From positions 2,942,783-3,006,782 of the forward strand of contig NZ_OY781925.1 in assembly GCF_963677305.1 (NCBI RefSeq): 64,000 nt of DNA, written 5' to 3'. Source of the DNA: an uncultured Holophaga sp. GTDB taxonomy: Bacteria > Acidobacteriota > Holophagae > Holophagales > Holophagaceae. The notes beneath the pieces were generated by a model. It worked only from the letters and a program-made list of their open reading frames with translations. It searched no databases and had not been told where the DNA came from. Shown piece after piece: positions 17,945 through 27,138 of the stretch. The position numbers were made by a program, and so were the translations under genes. Position 1 is the stretch's first letter, and the number at the start of each line of letters is the position of its first letter.

Positions 17945-19030
17945 TCATTTTCTGCCGTGGCCCGAGTCCTTGAGGATCCCCTCAGCCTCCCTCTGGTAGC
18001 CCATGGCCTCCTTCGCCTTGGCCGGGTCCTCGGTCCTCAGGGCCTCGGCAAAGAGCTCCCAGGCCCGCTCCCGGGCCTCGGCGTATCGGCGGATGGGATC
18101 CACCTGGGCCTCCTGCCTGGCAGGCAGACCGGACAGGCTCTCCAAGCGCACTCTCGCCGCCCGCCAGCCAGGCAGGATCCTTCCCTCAAGCTCGTCCGCG
18201 AAGGCCCCATCCCCCAGCTCCCCCCGCTTGGCCTTGTCCACAGCGGCGTTGTAGCTCTCCACCGCGTGGCTCTCGGCCTGGAAGAAGGCCTCCAGGGCCC
18301 CCTGGAGATCGGGGGTCCGGGGGCGGGTGTAGGCGGCGAGGGCAAGGACCAGGAGTCCGCCGAAGGCCAGTTGCAGGGTCCTCCCCCACCCGCGGATCCC
18401 CTGGGGGCCGAGGCGTCCCGCCAGGATCAGGCCGCAGATGAACCCGGAGACCAGCCCCCCCAGATGGGCCGCCATGTCGATGCCGGACTGCAGGAAACCG
18501 AAGACCAGGTTGTAGCCCACAAAGGTCAGGGCACTGCGGGAGAGGCCCCGGACCGCCGAACGGTCCAGCACGCCCCGGTCCGCCAGGAGCATTCCCAGGA
18601 GGACGCCGTAGAGCCCGAAGATGGCCCCCGAGGCCCCGGCCGAGACCACAAAGGGATTCCACCAGAGGGAGGCCACGCTCCCCGCCAGCCCCGTGAGGAG
18701 GTAGACCACCAGAAACGCTGCCCTGCCCAGGAACCGCTCCATGAAGGAGCCGATGCTCCAGAGCACCGCCATGTTGAAGGCCAGGTGGATGAGCCCGATG
18801 TGGACGAAGATGCAGGTGAAGAGCCGCCAGCCCTGCCCCGCAGTGACTCGGGGGCTGTAGCTGGCGCCCCAGCGGAGCAGATCCGCCAGCCCCGGCGAGA
18901 ACAGGGAACTCCCGGAGAGCAACATGGCCAGGAAGACCAGGACATTCAGGGCGATGAGGAGCAGGGTGAGCCACCCCCTCCGCCGGGGTAACGCCTCCCC
19001 GGCTGGCCCGGAAAGCGGCAGGCCTTCCAT
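17945..19030 (-). CDS. Rhomboid-family intramembrane serine protease
   Basis: A 361-residue polytopic protein. Six or seven hydrophobic segments span residues 20-230. Conserved rhomboid motifs are present: HIGLIHLAFNM (the first-loop HxxxHxxxN), the catalytic serine in GASGAIFG, and the catalytic His in AAHLGG. It cleaves membrane substrates within the lipid bilayer. A soluble, charged C-terminal tail of about 120 residues follows the last span. The ATG shares one base with the stop of the upstream small gene (TGATG), so the two are coupled. Confidence 0.93.
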   Translation of the reverse strand: MEGLPLSGPAGEALPRRRGWLTLLLIALNVLVFLAMLLSGSSLFSPGLADLLRWGASYSPRVTAGQGWRLFTCIFVHIGLIHLAFNMAVLWSIGSFMERFLGRAAFLVVYLLTGLAGSVASLWWNPFVVSAGASGAIFGLYGVLLGMLLADRGVLDRSAVRGLSRSALTFVGYNLVFGFLQSGIDMAAHLGGLVSGFICGLILAGRLGPQGIRGWGRTLQLAFGGLLVLALAAYTRPRTPDLQGALEAFFQAESHAVESYNAAVDKAKRGELGDGAFADELEGRILPGWRAARVRLESLSGLPARQEAQVDPIRRYAEARERAWELFAEALRTEDPAKAKEAMGYQREAEGILKDSGHGRK

Positions 19031-19260
19031 CAGGACCTCACCGGCAGGCCGAAGCCCAGACCGAGTCGCCCCTCGGGAGGCGTCCTGGGCACCAGCAGCC
19101 GACGCTGCCCCGGCCCGTTGAAGACCAGGGTCTCCCCCCGCTCCAGGTCCTGTGGCGATCGGACCTCCCCCTCGGTCCAGACGGCCCCCTGGCCGCAGAG
19201 CGCAGCCTGGGAGGGCTGGGGAGCTCCGAGGAGCAGGAGGACAGGCATGGGGATGGGCAT
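19030..19260 (-). CDS. Small secreted protein of unknown function
   Basis: A 76-residue frame with an N-terminal hydrophobic stretch (MPIPMPVLLLLGAPQPSQA) that could be a signal peptide, then a small beta-like body (GETLVFNGPGQRRLLVPRTPP). It sits 16 nt after the Rieske gene and its stop shares a base with the rhomboid ATG, so its position supports translation. The lack of a recognised family and the short length keep confidence moderate. Confidence 0.5.
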   Translation of the reverse strand: MPIPMPVLLLLGAPQPSQAALCGQGAVWTEGEVRSPQDLERGETLVFNGPGQRRLLVPRTPPEGRLGLGFGLPVRS

Positions 19261-19276
19261 AGCCTATTTTAACCGC

Positions 19277-19693
19277 TCATGAGAGCCCCGGAAGCACCGA
19301 GGCGAGCAGAAGGATCTCTCCCCCAGGGTCCACCCGCAGGGGAAGGGCCTGGAGCGAACGACCCAGAGCGGCCCCCTCCAGGCAGACCCCAGTCAGGATG
19401 TCGAAACGGGAGCCATGCCCATGGCAGACCAGGCTGCCGCCATCCGGCGCCAGGAAGCCATGCTCCCGCCAGGCCAGCCGGCTGCCGGGCATGTGGGGGC
19501 AGGCGTTCAGGTAGGCGCGGACCTCGCCATCCTTCCGGACCAGGAAGCCGGTGTGCCGGACACCCCCATCCAGACTGAAGGTCAGGGTGCCACCCTCCGG
19601 CAGATCCTCCATGCGGCAGAGCCGTCGTGGGCCAGCCTGGACTCCGCCACGCTCCTCCGGTCCTTCTCCAGCTTCGTCTCCAGTCCTGGTCAT
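19277..19693 (-). CDS. Rieske [2Fe-2S] ferredoxin-like protein
   Basis: A 138-residue soluble protein whose Rieske motif has ligands CPH (near residue 65) and CHGH (near residue 87), the CxH...CxxH arrangement. It resembles small Rieske electron carriers of the NirD/dioxygenase-ferredoxin type. The frame is open upstream to 19834, but the ATG at 19693 has GGAG with 5 nt spacing and lies just after a 13-bp hairpin. It heads a unit with the small secreted protein and rhomboid. The partner oxidoreductase is not identified. Confidence 0.88.
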   Translation of the reverse strand: MTRTGDEAGEGPEERGGVQAGPRRLCRMEDLPEGGTLTFSLDGGVRHTGFLVRKDGEVRAYLNACPHMPGSRLAWREHGFLAPDGGSLVCHGHGSRFDILTGVCLEGAALGRSLQALPLRVDPGGEILLLASVLPGLS

Positions 19694-19703
19694 GGGCGCT
19701 CCG

Positions 19704-19742
19704 GCAAGGGGGAAGCGGGTCGGGCCGCGGCTTCCCCCTTGC
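19704..19742. promoter_or_regulatory. Perfect 13-bp hairpin in the Rieske leader
   Basis: GCAAGGGGGAAGC at 19704-19716 is exactly complementary to GCTTCCCCCTTGC at 19730-19742 with a 13-nt loop. It ends just upstream of the Rieske ribosome-binding site on the minus strand. It could affect translation or mRNA stability; no T-run supports a terminator. Confidence 0.5.
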
Positions 19743-19846
19743 CCCATGGTAAAACCCCGGAGGGCTCCCCGCCTCTCTCCGGGGCTTGGGACTGAACGGG
19801 CGCGCCCGTCAACCGTATGATGTCTGGAAGGCATTCTGGAGGAAAC

Positions 19847-20452
19847 ATGGGCAAGGCAGGCAAGATCGCCCTCGGCTGCGGTGGACTCGTGATCCTGGTC
19901 CTGGTGATCCTGGGTCTCTCCGTAGTGGGCTCGTACAACTCACTCAACCGCCTGGAACAGGGCGTGCAGGCCCAGTGGGGCCAGGTGGAGAACACCTACC
20001 AGCGCCGGGCGGATCTGGTGCCCAACCTGGTGGCCACCGTGAAGGGGGCCGCGGCCTTCGAGCGGGAGACCTTCCAGGCCGTCACCGAGGCCCGGGCCAA
20101 GGTGGGCCAAGTCTCCCTCGGCAAGGCCCCGGACGCCGCGGGCCTGGCGAAGTTCCAGCAGGCCCAGGACGGCCTGGGTTCGGCCCTCTCCCGCCTCCTG
20201 GTGGTGGCGGAGCGCTATCCCGACCTGAAGGCCACCCAGAACTTCCGGGACCTGCAGGCCCAGCTGGAGGGCACGGAGAACCGGATCACCGTGGAGCGGA
20301 TGCGCTTCAACCAGGCCGCCCAGGCCTTCAACACCAAGCGCAACAGCTTCCCCACGGTGATCATCGCCGGGTTCCTGGGCGAACGATTCCGGGACAAGGC
20401 CTACTTCAAGGCCCAAGCCGGGGCGGAGACGGCCCCCAAGGTCGCCTTCTAG
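19847..20452 (+). CDS. lemA: LemA family protein
   Basis: A 201-residue protein with one N-terminal membrane anchor (IALGCGGLVILVLVILGLSVV) and a long helical extracytoplasmic domain. The family signatures YNSLNRLEQGVQAQWGQVEN, YQRRADLVPNLVATVKG and FNTKRNSFPT are all present, and length is normal (about 185-200). ATG at 19847 follows GGAGG by 4 nt. It is followed closely by two TPM-domain genes, the arrangement commonly seen for lemA. Its biochemical role is not established in the family. Confidence 0.95.
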   Translation: MGKAGKIALGCGGLVILVLVILGLSVVGSYNSLNRLEQGVQAQWGQVENTYQRRADLVPNLVATVKGAAAFERETFQAVTEARAKVGQVSLGKAPDAAGLAKFQQAQDGLGSALSRLLVVAERYPDLKATQNFRDLQAQLEGTENRITVERMRFNQAAQAFNTKRNSFPTVIIAGFLGERFRDKAYFKAQAGAETAPKVAF

Positions 20453-20459
20453 CTGTCGC

Positions 20460-21194
20460 ATGCGCTGGCTCATCCGCCTCCTTCTGCCCCTCCTGCTCCT
20501 GTGGGGAGGGCAGGACCTCGCAGCCCAGACCGCGGTGCCCCCGGCGCCGCGCCAGTGGGTCACGGACACCCAGGGGGTCCTCTCCCCCGCGGCCCGCAGC
20601 GGCTTGAACCGCCGCCTCGCCCTCTACGAGAAGGCCACCGGACACCAAGTGCTCGTGTGGATCGGAGGGAGCCTGGAGGGGGACGCCCTGGAGCCCTGGG
20701 CCGCCCGCACCTTCGAGTCCTGGGGGGTGGGGGGCAAGGGAAAGGATGACGGCTTGGTGCTCTTCATCCTGGCCCGGGATCGCAAGCTGCGCATCGAGGT
20801 GGGCTATGGCCTGGAGGGCCAGCTGCCCGATGCCCTGGCCTCCCGCCTGATCCGGGAGACCATCGCCCCCGAGCTGGCCAAAGGGAACTGGGACCGGGCT
20901 GTGGAGGCGGGCGTCGATGGCATCCTGGCGCGCCTCGGTGGAGAAGCGCGGAGTGGCAGCCAGTCCAGCTCCAGGGCCCGTGCAAACCAACCCATGAGCC
21001 TGGGCCAGAAGCTCTTTGTGGGGCTCCTGGTCCTCGGCTTCCTGGTCCTGCTGATCACCAACCCCAGCTTGGCCCTGGGCCTCCTCTTCAGCCTCCTCTC
21101 CGGAGGCCGGGGCGGCGGCGGTGGAGGGGGCGGCGGGGGCTGGTCCGGTGGCGGAGGCCGCTCGGGGGGCGGCGGCGCCTCAGGCTCATGGTAG
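20460..21194 (+). CDS. TPM-domain membrane protein with Gly-rich tail (YgcG-like)
   Basis: A 244-residue protein: signal peptide (MRWLIRLLLPLLLLWGGQDLAAQ), TPM domain at about residues 30-160 (VTDTQGVLSPAA, KDDGLVLFILARDRKLRIEVGYGLEG), a membrane span near 185-205 and a C-terminal tail composed almost wholly of Gly with Ser and Arg. This is the standard YgcG/TPM layout. It starts 7 nt after the lemA stop. The Gly-rich end (about 21105-21180) is encoded by GGC/GGT repeats and could be length-variable. Confidence 0.92.
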   Translation: MRWLIRLLLPLLLLWGGQDLAAQTAVPPAPRQWVTDTQGVLSPAARSGLNRRLALYEKATGHQVLVWIGGSLEGDALEPWAARTFESWGVGGKGKDDGLVLFILARDRKLRIEVGYGLEGQLPDALASRLIRETIAPELAKGNWDRAVEAGVDGILARLGGEARSGSQSSSRARANQPMSLGQKLFVGLLVLGFLVLLITNPSLALGLLFSLLSGGRGGGGGGGGGGWSGGGGRSGGGGASGSW

Positions 21195-21204
21195 GGAGGG
21201 CACC

Positions 21205-21651
21205 ATGGTGGGACTGACACGACAGGGCCTAGTGAAGCGCCTGGATCAGAGACGCATCGTGGCGGCCATCGAGGCGGCGGAAGCCCGGACTTCCGGAGAG
21301 ATCCGGGTCTCGGTATCCCGCTTCTTCTGGGGCAGCGTCGAGAAGGTCGCCTGGCGGGCCTTCCACCGCCTCGGCATGGACCGGACCGCCCAGCGCAACG
21401 GCATCCTGATCTTCGTGGTCCCCAGCCGCCAGCGTTTCAGCGTCCTGGGCGACGAGGGCATCCATGCCAAGGTGGGCCAGGGCTTCTGGGACGAGGTGGC
21501 CGCCTGCCTCGGCGCCCACTTCCGCCGGGGCGACTTCACCGAAGGGCTGGTGGAGGGCATCGCCCTCATCGGGGAGCGCCTGGCCGAACACTTCCCCCAC
21601 CAGGGCAAGGCCGACCGCAACGAACTGCCTGACGAAGTGGACTTCGGGTAA
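21205..21651 (+). CDS. Second TPM-domain protein
   Basis: A 148-residue TPM-domain protein without a signal peptide or membrane span (RIVAAIEAAEARTSGEIRVSVSRFF, ILIFVVPSRQRFSVLGDEGIHAKVG). The ATG at 21205 has GGGAGGG 4 nt upstream and lies 10 nt after the previous stop. The three genes lemA-TPM-TPM form one unit, a common arrangement. The 3' flank enters a dispersed repeat into which the ISL3 element has inserted. Confidence 0.9.
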   Translation: MVGLTRQGLVKRLDQRRIVAAIEAAEARTSGEIRVSVSRFFWGSVEKVAWRAFHRLGMDRTAQRNGILIFVVPSRQRFSVLGDEGIHAKVGQGFWDEVAACLGAHFRRGDFTEGLVEGIALIGERLAEHFPHQGKADRNELPDEVDFG

Positions 21652-21709
21652 AAAGCAACTTCCACCACCAAGACAGCAAGGGCACCAAGGGAAAGCAAAA
21701 GAAAGAAAA

Positions 21710-23032
21710 GGTTCTTCCCGGAATGGCGGGGAAATGAGGTAGGCAGCAGAGACTCCTGGGATCCTGGGTTTGCGACAACACCAGACCCGGGAGGCACTGC
21801 TGCCTATGAACGAGCTTATGGCCCAGATGGGCGGGTGGGAAGGATACAAGGCCGGATTGATCGGCGTGTACGAGGCCGGACGAAAGGGGCCTCGTGCCGA
21901 GGTATGGATTGAACTCCTTGGTAATGAACGACCTCGACGATGCAGCGGCTGTGGCCATCATGTGGATCGAATCCACGATGCGACCCAGCGCTGGGTAAGG
22001 GACCTCCCGATCTTTGAATACGAAGTCCACCTGCTGGTCTGGCGGTTTCGACTGGACTGTCCGAGGTGTGGACCCAAGGTGGAGTCCCTGAACTGGCTGG
22101 AGCCCCGAGCCCGGGTCACCAATCGGCTGGCCGAATCGGTGGCCAGGATGTGCAAAGTCCTGCCCATCAAGCAGGTTGCCGAGCATTTTCACCTGCACTG
22201 GGACACCGTCAAGGCCATCGACAAAGCCCACCTGGACCGGGAACTGGGGCCCCCAGAACTGCGGGGAGCCGAAACACTGCTCATGGATGAGTTCGCCCTT
22301 CGCAAAGGACACCGATATGCCACGGTGGTGCTGGATGCCGCCAGAAAGCGGGTCCTCTGGGTAGGGCAAGGGCGAGGCCGTGCAGACATCCGCCCTTTCT
22401 TTGAACTGCTTGGGAAGAGGGGCTGCGCCCAAATCAAGGCGGTAGGTATGGATATGTCCGCAGCCTTCGAGCTGGAGGTCCGGAAGCACTGCCCCAAAGC
22501 GGAGATCGTCTATGACCTCTTCCATGTGGTGCAACGCTATGGCCACGAGGTGATTGATCGGGTCCGGGTTGACGAGGCCAACCGGTTGAGGGGAGACAAG
22601 TCGGCCCGCAAGGTGGTGAAGAGCGCCAAGTGGCTGCTGCTAAGGAACCCCAGGAATCTGGAGGGTGAGGCCAGGGTGCGCCTCAAGGAGTTGCTGGACG
22701 CCAATCAGGCTCTGATGACGGCCTATGTGCTCAAGGACGACCTCAAGGAACTCTGGCGCTACCGACGCGAGGGCTGGGCTCGCCGGGCCTGGAATGATTG
22801 GTTGGAACGCGCCAAGTCAAGCAACCTGGCGCCATTGGTCCGGTTCGCCCAGAATCTCGCGGCACGGCTCGATGGCATCCTCTCCCACTGCCGATGGCCG
22901 CTCCATACCAGCCTTCTAGAGGGGATCAACAACCGCATCAAGGTCATCAAGCGCATGGCCTATGGCTTCCGCGACGACGCCTACTTCTTTCTCAAGATCA
23001 GAGCTGCCTTCCCCGGTGTTCCGTGAAGAACC
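21710..23032 (+). mobile_element. ISL3-family insertion sequence, complete copy 1
   Basis: A 1323-bp element. The left end GGTTCTTCCCGGAATGGCGG and the right end (read inward GGTTCTTCACGGAACACCGG) form imperfect terminal inverted repeats of about 22 bp. It is flanked by the 8-bp direct repeat AAAGAAAA (21702-21709 and 23033-23040), as expected for ISL3 transposition. It interrupts an A-rich dispersed repeat, not a gene. An apparently identical copy is at 34856-36178 in the opposite orientation. Confidence 0.95.
21770..23026 (+). CDS. ISL3-family transposase, copy 1
   Basis: A 418-residue transposase filling the element. The N-terminal zinc-binding region has CSGCGHH and CPRCG cysteine pairs (near residues 58-100). 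A helix-turn-helix region follows (IKQVAEHFHLHWDTVKAIDK), then the DDE domain beginning at LLMDEFALRKGHRYATVVLD, with a second acidic residue in KAVGMDMSAAF and the final Glu in LLEGINNRIKVIKRMAYGFRD. This order is diagnostic of ISL3. The stop lies 6 bp inside the right end. The protein appears full length and intact, and its sequence is identical to that of copy 2. Confidence 0.95.
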   Translation: MRQHQTREALLPMNELMAQMGGWEGYKAGLIGVYEAGRKGPRAEVWIELLGNERPRRCSGCGHHVDRIHDATQRWVRDLPIFEYEVHLLVWRFRLDCPRCGPKVESLNWLEPRARVTNRLAESVARMCKVLPIKQVAEHFHLHWDTVKAIDKAHLDRELGPPELRGAETLLMDEFALRKGHRYATVVLDAARKRVLWVGQGRGRADIRPFFELLGKRGCAQIKAVGMDMSAAFELEVRKHCPKAEIVYDLFHVVQRYGHEVIDRVRVDEANRLRGDKSARKVVKSAKWLLLRNPRNLEGEARVRLKELLDANQALMTAYVLKDDLKELWRYRREGWARRAWNDWLERAKSSNLAPLVRFAQNLAARLDGILSHCRWPLHTSLLEGINNRIKVIKRMAYGFRDDAYFFLKIRAAFPGVP

Positions 23033-23040
23033 AAAGAAAA

Positions 23041-23355
23041 GCCTGGGATTCAAGGCTGGGCGCTTGAGCTTGGGCCACGGATGAAAGCCCTGGATCCCAC
23101 CGGTGTAGGGTTTCTGGGGCCGCCCCGCGCAGCGGGGGCGGTCGCCAAGCCGACCGCGTTCAGAAGGGAAGGGGCAGCCAGGGGCACGCTGGCGTGCCCT
23201 GGTCTGCCCCTTCCCCTCTGAACCAGCCCCAGGCAACCCTGGTGGGTCGCTGACTATCCGTGTTTATCTGTGTTATCCGTGGCCCGAAATGCATTCCTGA
23301 CACCAGACCCGTTCCACCGCAGCTGAGATTTGTCGATAACCAAGTTATTTTATTT
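23041..23355. repeat. Gene-free region with dispersed repeats, copy 2 of the ATCCGTG element and a long hairpin
   Basis: No gene is seen in this 315-nt stretch. It holds a truncated left arm GGCCACGGATG (23073-23083), a right arm with three ATCCGTG/ATCTGTG words (23255-23285) and an inner hairpin. The hairpin arms 23166-23189 and 23192-23215 match at 21 of 24 positions. Before the ISL3 element (21657-21709), another dispersed motif, CCACCAAGACAGCAAGGGCA, continues into this region after 23041, showing that the IS entered a repeat-rich spacer. Confidence 0.75.
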
Positions 23356-25023
23356 TCATTCCACCCCAGTGACGATCCCCTCCTTGGGGGCCCGGATGTT
23401 CACGGGAAGCTCCAGGGTCTTCTGGCCCTTGGGGGCCAGGGTGAAAGTCCAGCTGCGGACCCCAGGGACGGTTTCGGTCCAGCCCGGGGTGAAGCCTTCG
23501 CCCAAGCTGATCTGCACCCGATCACTGGTGGGCTTCAGCATGCGGTCCTGCACCACCACGTCCACAGCTGCAGCGCCATCATTGCTCAGCTCCATGCGGT
23601 CCAGCAGGGTCCACTGGCGCTCCTTGGTGAAGGCCCCCACCGTTTCCAGTTTGTGGTCCACCTTGCGGAAGGACACCCGGAGTGCCTTGTAGGGGCCGAA
23701 CCCCAGGGAGAAGGGCTGACCCGAGGGCGGCAGGGCCAGGGGCGCCTCGCCCAGGCGCTGGCTCCCGGCGAAGCGCACCACTGGCGCCCCGGGGAAGAGG
23801 GGAATCTGGCCGGGCACCTGGAACTTGGCCATCAGGTAGGCCGTGGGCTCCAGGCGGGGCGCTGTGAAGACCGAGAGGGCCGGAGCCAGATCCTTCACCA
23901 TCACCTTGAATCGGTGGGGCTCTCCATCGGAGGGCACCTCCTTGAGACCGTCCACCGCAAAGGTGGCCGCCAACCCCGAGGCCTCCTCCAGGGTGGTGGT
24001 CCCGGACTCGGTGGCCGCCTCGAGGGCCGCATCTTCCATGGGTTCGGCCGCGGGGGGCGGAGCCGGGGCGTAGGCCTGGATATTCATCCGGGACTCCTCC
24101 CGCGAAACCGCCGCCTTGCGCAGCAGGGGCCGCGGTCGCGACTCCTGCCAGCCCACCTCCTGCCCTGCGGTGTATTCACCCACCGCCAGATCCAGACTGG
24201 GTCGGGCATTGCTGATCTCCAGGCGGATCCCCTCCCAGGACTCGCCGGTGGTCTGGGTGACAGCCGCGTAGAGGGCCAGGTCCAGCCGCTTGCGGTCCTC
24301 GGAGAGCCGAGCTTCGTACAGGGGCTTCCAACGAGCCTGGCGGGTGCGGTAGCTCAGCTCCACCTCGGCGGCCCCCTCCCGGACCGTGCTCAGCTCCACC
24401 GTAACCCGACTGGGGGCGGTGCGCCGCTCGCTGGCCCGCTTGCGGAGCTCCGCGTCCAGGCGGGCCTCCTCCTGCGACAGCTTCTCCAGCTCCCGCTTGC
24501 GGGCCCGCTCCCCGGTGAGAAGCTCGGCGCTGCGCTTCTGGATCACCATGCTCAGGGTCAGGATCCCCTCGGCGCTGGGCAGGCTGCCGGTCATGCGGGC
24601 GGAGATCTCCTTGTCATAGCCCGCCTGGAGCCCCTTCAGGAAAGTCAGCTCCTGCAGGGCAGCCTCTCCCTGGCTCTCCAGGTTGTCCCGCTTCACCCGC
24701 AGGGCCTCCCGGTCCGCTTCGAGCTTCTTCCACTCCGGCGTCTCGGTGACCTCCCGCGGCTCGCTGGAAACGGTCAGGTCCCCCAGGCGCATGCCCGCGG
24801 GCCCCTTGGCGCTGATCTGCAGATCCTCCACCCTGAGCCCGGGAGGAAGGGCCTCCAGGAGCACCCGATGGGTGCCGGGACCCGGCAGACGGACCCGCGC
24901 CATCCGGGTGACCCAGGCCTCGTCGGGATGGACCCGCACGCGCTGGATGGGGGCCGTGGCGGGGATGGGCTGCTGGGCGGCGAGCAGGGAGCTGAGGACC
25001 GGCAGAAGCCAAGCTCGGTTCAT
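23356..25023 (-). CDS. DUF4139 (MuiA-like) secreted protein
   Basis: A 555-residue protein with a signal peptide (MNRAWLLPVLSSLLAAQ), a beta domain (RVRVHPDEAWVTRMARVRLPGPG), a coiled coil at about residues 95-190 rich in Lys/Glu, and a C-terminal DUF4139 beta-rich region (SYRTRQARWKPLYEARL, ..TFTLAPKGQKTLELPV). This is the layout of the mucoidy-inhibitor A family, whose molecular function is uncertain. The ATG at 25023 follows GGAGG by 5 nt. It is downstream of the diguanylate cyclase gene on the same strand with 65 nt between, and may be cotranscribed. Confidence 0.85.
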   Translation of the reverse strand: MNRAWLLPVLSSLLAAQQPIPATAPIQRVRVHPDEAWVTRMARVRLPGPGTHRVLLEALPPGLRVEDLQISAKGPAGMRLGDLTVSSEPREVTETPEWKKLEADREALRVKRDNLESQGEAALQELTFLKGLQAGYDKEISARMTGSLPSAEGILTLSMVIQKRSAELLTGERARKRELEKLSQEEARLDAELRKRASERRTAPSRVTVELSTVREGAAEVELSYRTRQARWKPLYEARLSEDRKRLDLALYAAVTQTTGESWEGIRLEISNARPSLDLAVGEYTAGQEVGWQESRPRPLLRKAAVSREESRMNIQAYAPAPPPAAEPMEDAALEAATESGTTTLEEASGLAATFAVDGLKEVPSDGEPHRFKVMVKDLAPALSVFTAPRLEPTAYLMAKFQVPGQIPLFPGAPVVRFAGSQRLGEAPLALPPSGQPFSLGFGPYKALRVSFRKVDHKLETVGAFTKERQWTLLDRMELSNDGAAAVDVVVQDRMLKPTSDRVQISLGEGFTPGWTETVPGVRSWTFTLAPKGQKTLELPVNIRAPKEGIVTGVE

Positions 25024-25088
25024 GGAACCTCCGGGAAAGTTCCGACAGTCTACCCCCCAAAAGGGGCACCCAGACAACCGGCTTCCCC

Positions 25089-27083
25089 TCAGACCAGCTG
25101 AAGCAGCCCCTGGGCCAGACTCTCCTCGAGGTTGCCGAGAACCTCCCGGCCCTGCCCCCCCTGGAGCCCGGGTCCCGCCTGGACACCCACCGCGCAGTCC
25201 CGCCCTCCGTCCTTGGCCCGGTAGAGGGCCCAGTCCGCCACCTCCAGGGCCTGCTTCCAGTCCAGGTCACCGCCGATGGGGTAAAGACAGAAGCCGATGG
25301 AGCAGGTGACCCGGAGCAGCTTGCCACCGGCCTCGAAGGGGGCGCCGTTGACGGCCTCCAGCACCCGCATGGCCAAGTCCCGGAGTCCCTCTTCCGTGGT
25401 CTCCCGGGAGAGCACCAGGAACTCCTCGCCCCCCCAGCGGATGGTGATGTCGCTCTGGCGGAGGGTCTCCGCGAAGCGCTGCCCCAGGATGCGGAGAACC
25501 TGGTCCCCTACCACGTGCCCCTCGGTGTCGTTGAGAGGCTTGAAGTGATCTATATCCAGCAGCAGCATGCCAAGGCGGACCGACTCTCCGGCCTGGGCCT
25601 GGCGGCGGGCGTGGGCGGCCTCGTCCTCGATGCGGGTCTCGAAGTAGCGCCGGTTCCAGAGCCCGGTCAGGGGATCGGTGAGGGAGAGCTCCTCCAGCCT
25701 GGCATTCAGCTCCCGGAGCTGGCGCTGGGTGCGCTTGACGGCCCGCTGGCGCATGGCGAGCAGCGCCACGATCACCGCCAGGGAGACGATCCCCCCCACC
25801 GTCAGGAGGTGCTGGATGCGCCTCCGCTTCAGCTCGGCGGTCTGCACCCGGTTCTCCACCGTCAGGTCCTCGATCTCGCGTTCACGGCGCTCTGCCTCGT
25901 ACTGTTCCCGGAAGCGGGCGATGGCATTCTGCCCTTCCTTCTGCATCACCCCATCACTGGAGGCTTTGAAGGCCTTGTAGACATCCAGGGCCTCCCGGTA
26001 GCGGCCAGCGGCTTCCAGGGTCTCCGCCAGGATGCCCTGGAGCTGCATGACCTCCAGGGGGTGTCCTCCCTGCTGGAAGGCCGCCAGAGCCTCCCGCATG
26101 ATCTGGATGGCCTGGTCCCGGTGCCCCAGGTGCGCCATGGCCTGGGCCTGGGTCACCTTCGTGGTGAGCTGCTGGAAGCGGTCCCCCATCTCCCCGCAGA
26201 GCACCTGGGCCTGCTCGGCCATGGCCTTGGCCTTCTCGAAATGCCCCAGGGTGAGATTCAGGTCCGCCAGATTGGCGAGGGCCGTGGCCTCCACCCGGAT
26301 GAGACCCGAGCGGCGTGAGACCTCCAGAGCCTCTTCCAGGGCCTGCACCTCCTCCGGCACCCGACCAGCCTGCTCCAGGGCAGAAGCCTTGGTGACCAGG
26401 AGCCCAGCCAGGAGTTCAGGCCCCCCGGACTTGCGGGCCTCGGGCAGGGCCTGTTCCAGGGTGGAGAGGCACTTGTCGGTACTGTGGCTCACCAGGTAGA
26501 GGCCCCCCAGGTTGTGCAGGATCTGGAGGCGGGTACGCTTCTCGCCCAGCTCCTCAGCCAGGCGCAGGGCATTCAGGTAGTAATCGATGGCCAGCACCAC
26601 TTGGCCATTGAAGTTGTGGACGGCTCCCAGGAGGTTGGCCAGGCGGGCCTCCTGGGGCTTGAGTCCCAGGGCCCGGGCCTTCTGGTAGGCCTGGCGCGTG
26701 GGCTCCAGGGCCTCGGCGTAATGCCCTTGAAAGGCCAACACGCCGCAGCGCACGGTCTCGCCATCCAGACGCCGGGCCTCATCCTGAAGGCCGGCAGCCA
26801 AGTGAACCGCCTCATCGGCTGTCCGGCCCGCCTCCTCCAGTCTGCCCAAAGACACCAGAGCCCTACCCTTGAGGACCAGGGCATCCACCCGCTGGGGTGC
26901 ACTGAGATCGCCCTTGAGCAGGAACTCCAGCGCCGCCTCGGCACCACGGGGATCGGTCTCCACCAGCTCCCGGACCTTGGCCAGGGTGCTCTCCCGGGCG
27001 GGCTCCGCCCCGCCCGCAGGAGCCAAGACCACCAGGGCCAGGACTGCAGAGCACCCGGAGCGCCAGATCGCCTTGTTTCCCAT
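25089..27083 (-). CDS. TPR-repeat membrane diguanylate cyclase (GGDEF)
   Basis: A 664-residue protein that should synthesise c-di-GMP from two GTP. A signal/anchor sequence lies at residues 7-25, TPR-like helices fill about residues 30-385 in the periplasm, a coiled coil follows, then a membrane span near 425-445 (LLTVGGIVSLAVIVALLAM). The GGDEF domain covers about 470-640: LTDPLTGLWNRRYF, DIDHFKPLND, and the active-site GGEEF. The inhibitory I-site RxxD (RQSD) lies five residues before GGEEF, so product inhibition is likely. The C-terminal tail of about 30 residues is unassigned. It is divergent from mfd. Confidence 0.93.
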   Translation of the reverse strand: MGNKAIWRSGCSAVLALVVLAPAGGAEPARESTLAKVRELVETDPRGAEAALEFLLKGDLSAPQRVDALVLKGRALVSLGRLEEAGRTADEAVHLAAGLQDEARRLDGETVRCGVLAFQGHYAEALEPTRQAYQKARALGLKPQEARLANLLGAVHNFNGQVVLAIDYYLNALRLAEELGEKRTRLQILHNLGGLYLVSHSTDKCLSTLEQALPEARKSGGPELLAGLLVTKASALEQAGRVPEEVQALEEALEVSRRSGLIRVEATALANLADLNLTLGHFEKAKAMAEQAQVLCGEMGDRFQQLTTKVTQAQAMAHLGHRDQAIQIMREALAAFQQGGHPLEVMQLQGILAETLEAAGRYREALDVYKAFKASSDGVMQKEGQNAIARFREQYEAERREREIEDLTVENRVQTAELKRRRIQHLLTVGGIVSLAVIVALLAMRQRAVKRTQRQLRELNARLEELSLTDPLTGLWNRRYFETRIEDEAAHARRQAQAGESVRLGMLLLDIDHFKPLNDTEGHVVGDQVLRILGQRFAETLRQSDITIRWGGEEFLVLSRETTEEGLRDLAMRVLEAVNGAPFEAGGKLLRVTCSIGFCLYPIGGDLDWKQALEVADWALYRAKDGGRDCAVGVQAGPGLQGGQGREVLGNLEESLAQGLLQLV

Positions 27084-27138
27084 GGTTTTCAGGGTAGCGT
27101 CTTTATCGATGGCCAGGCGATCGGAATACCAAAAAGCG

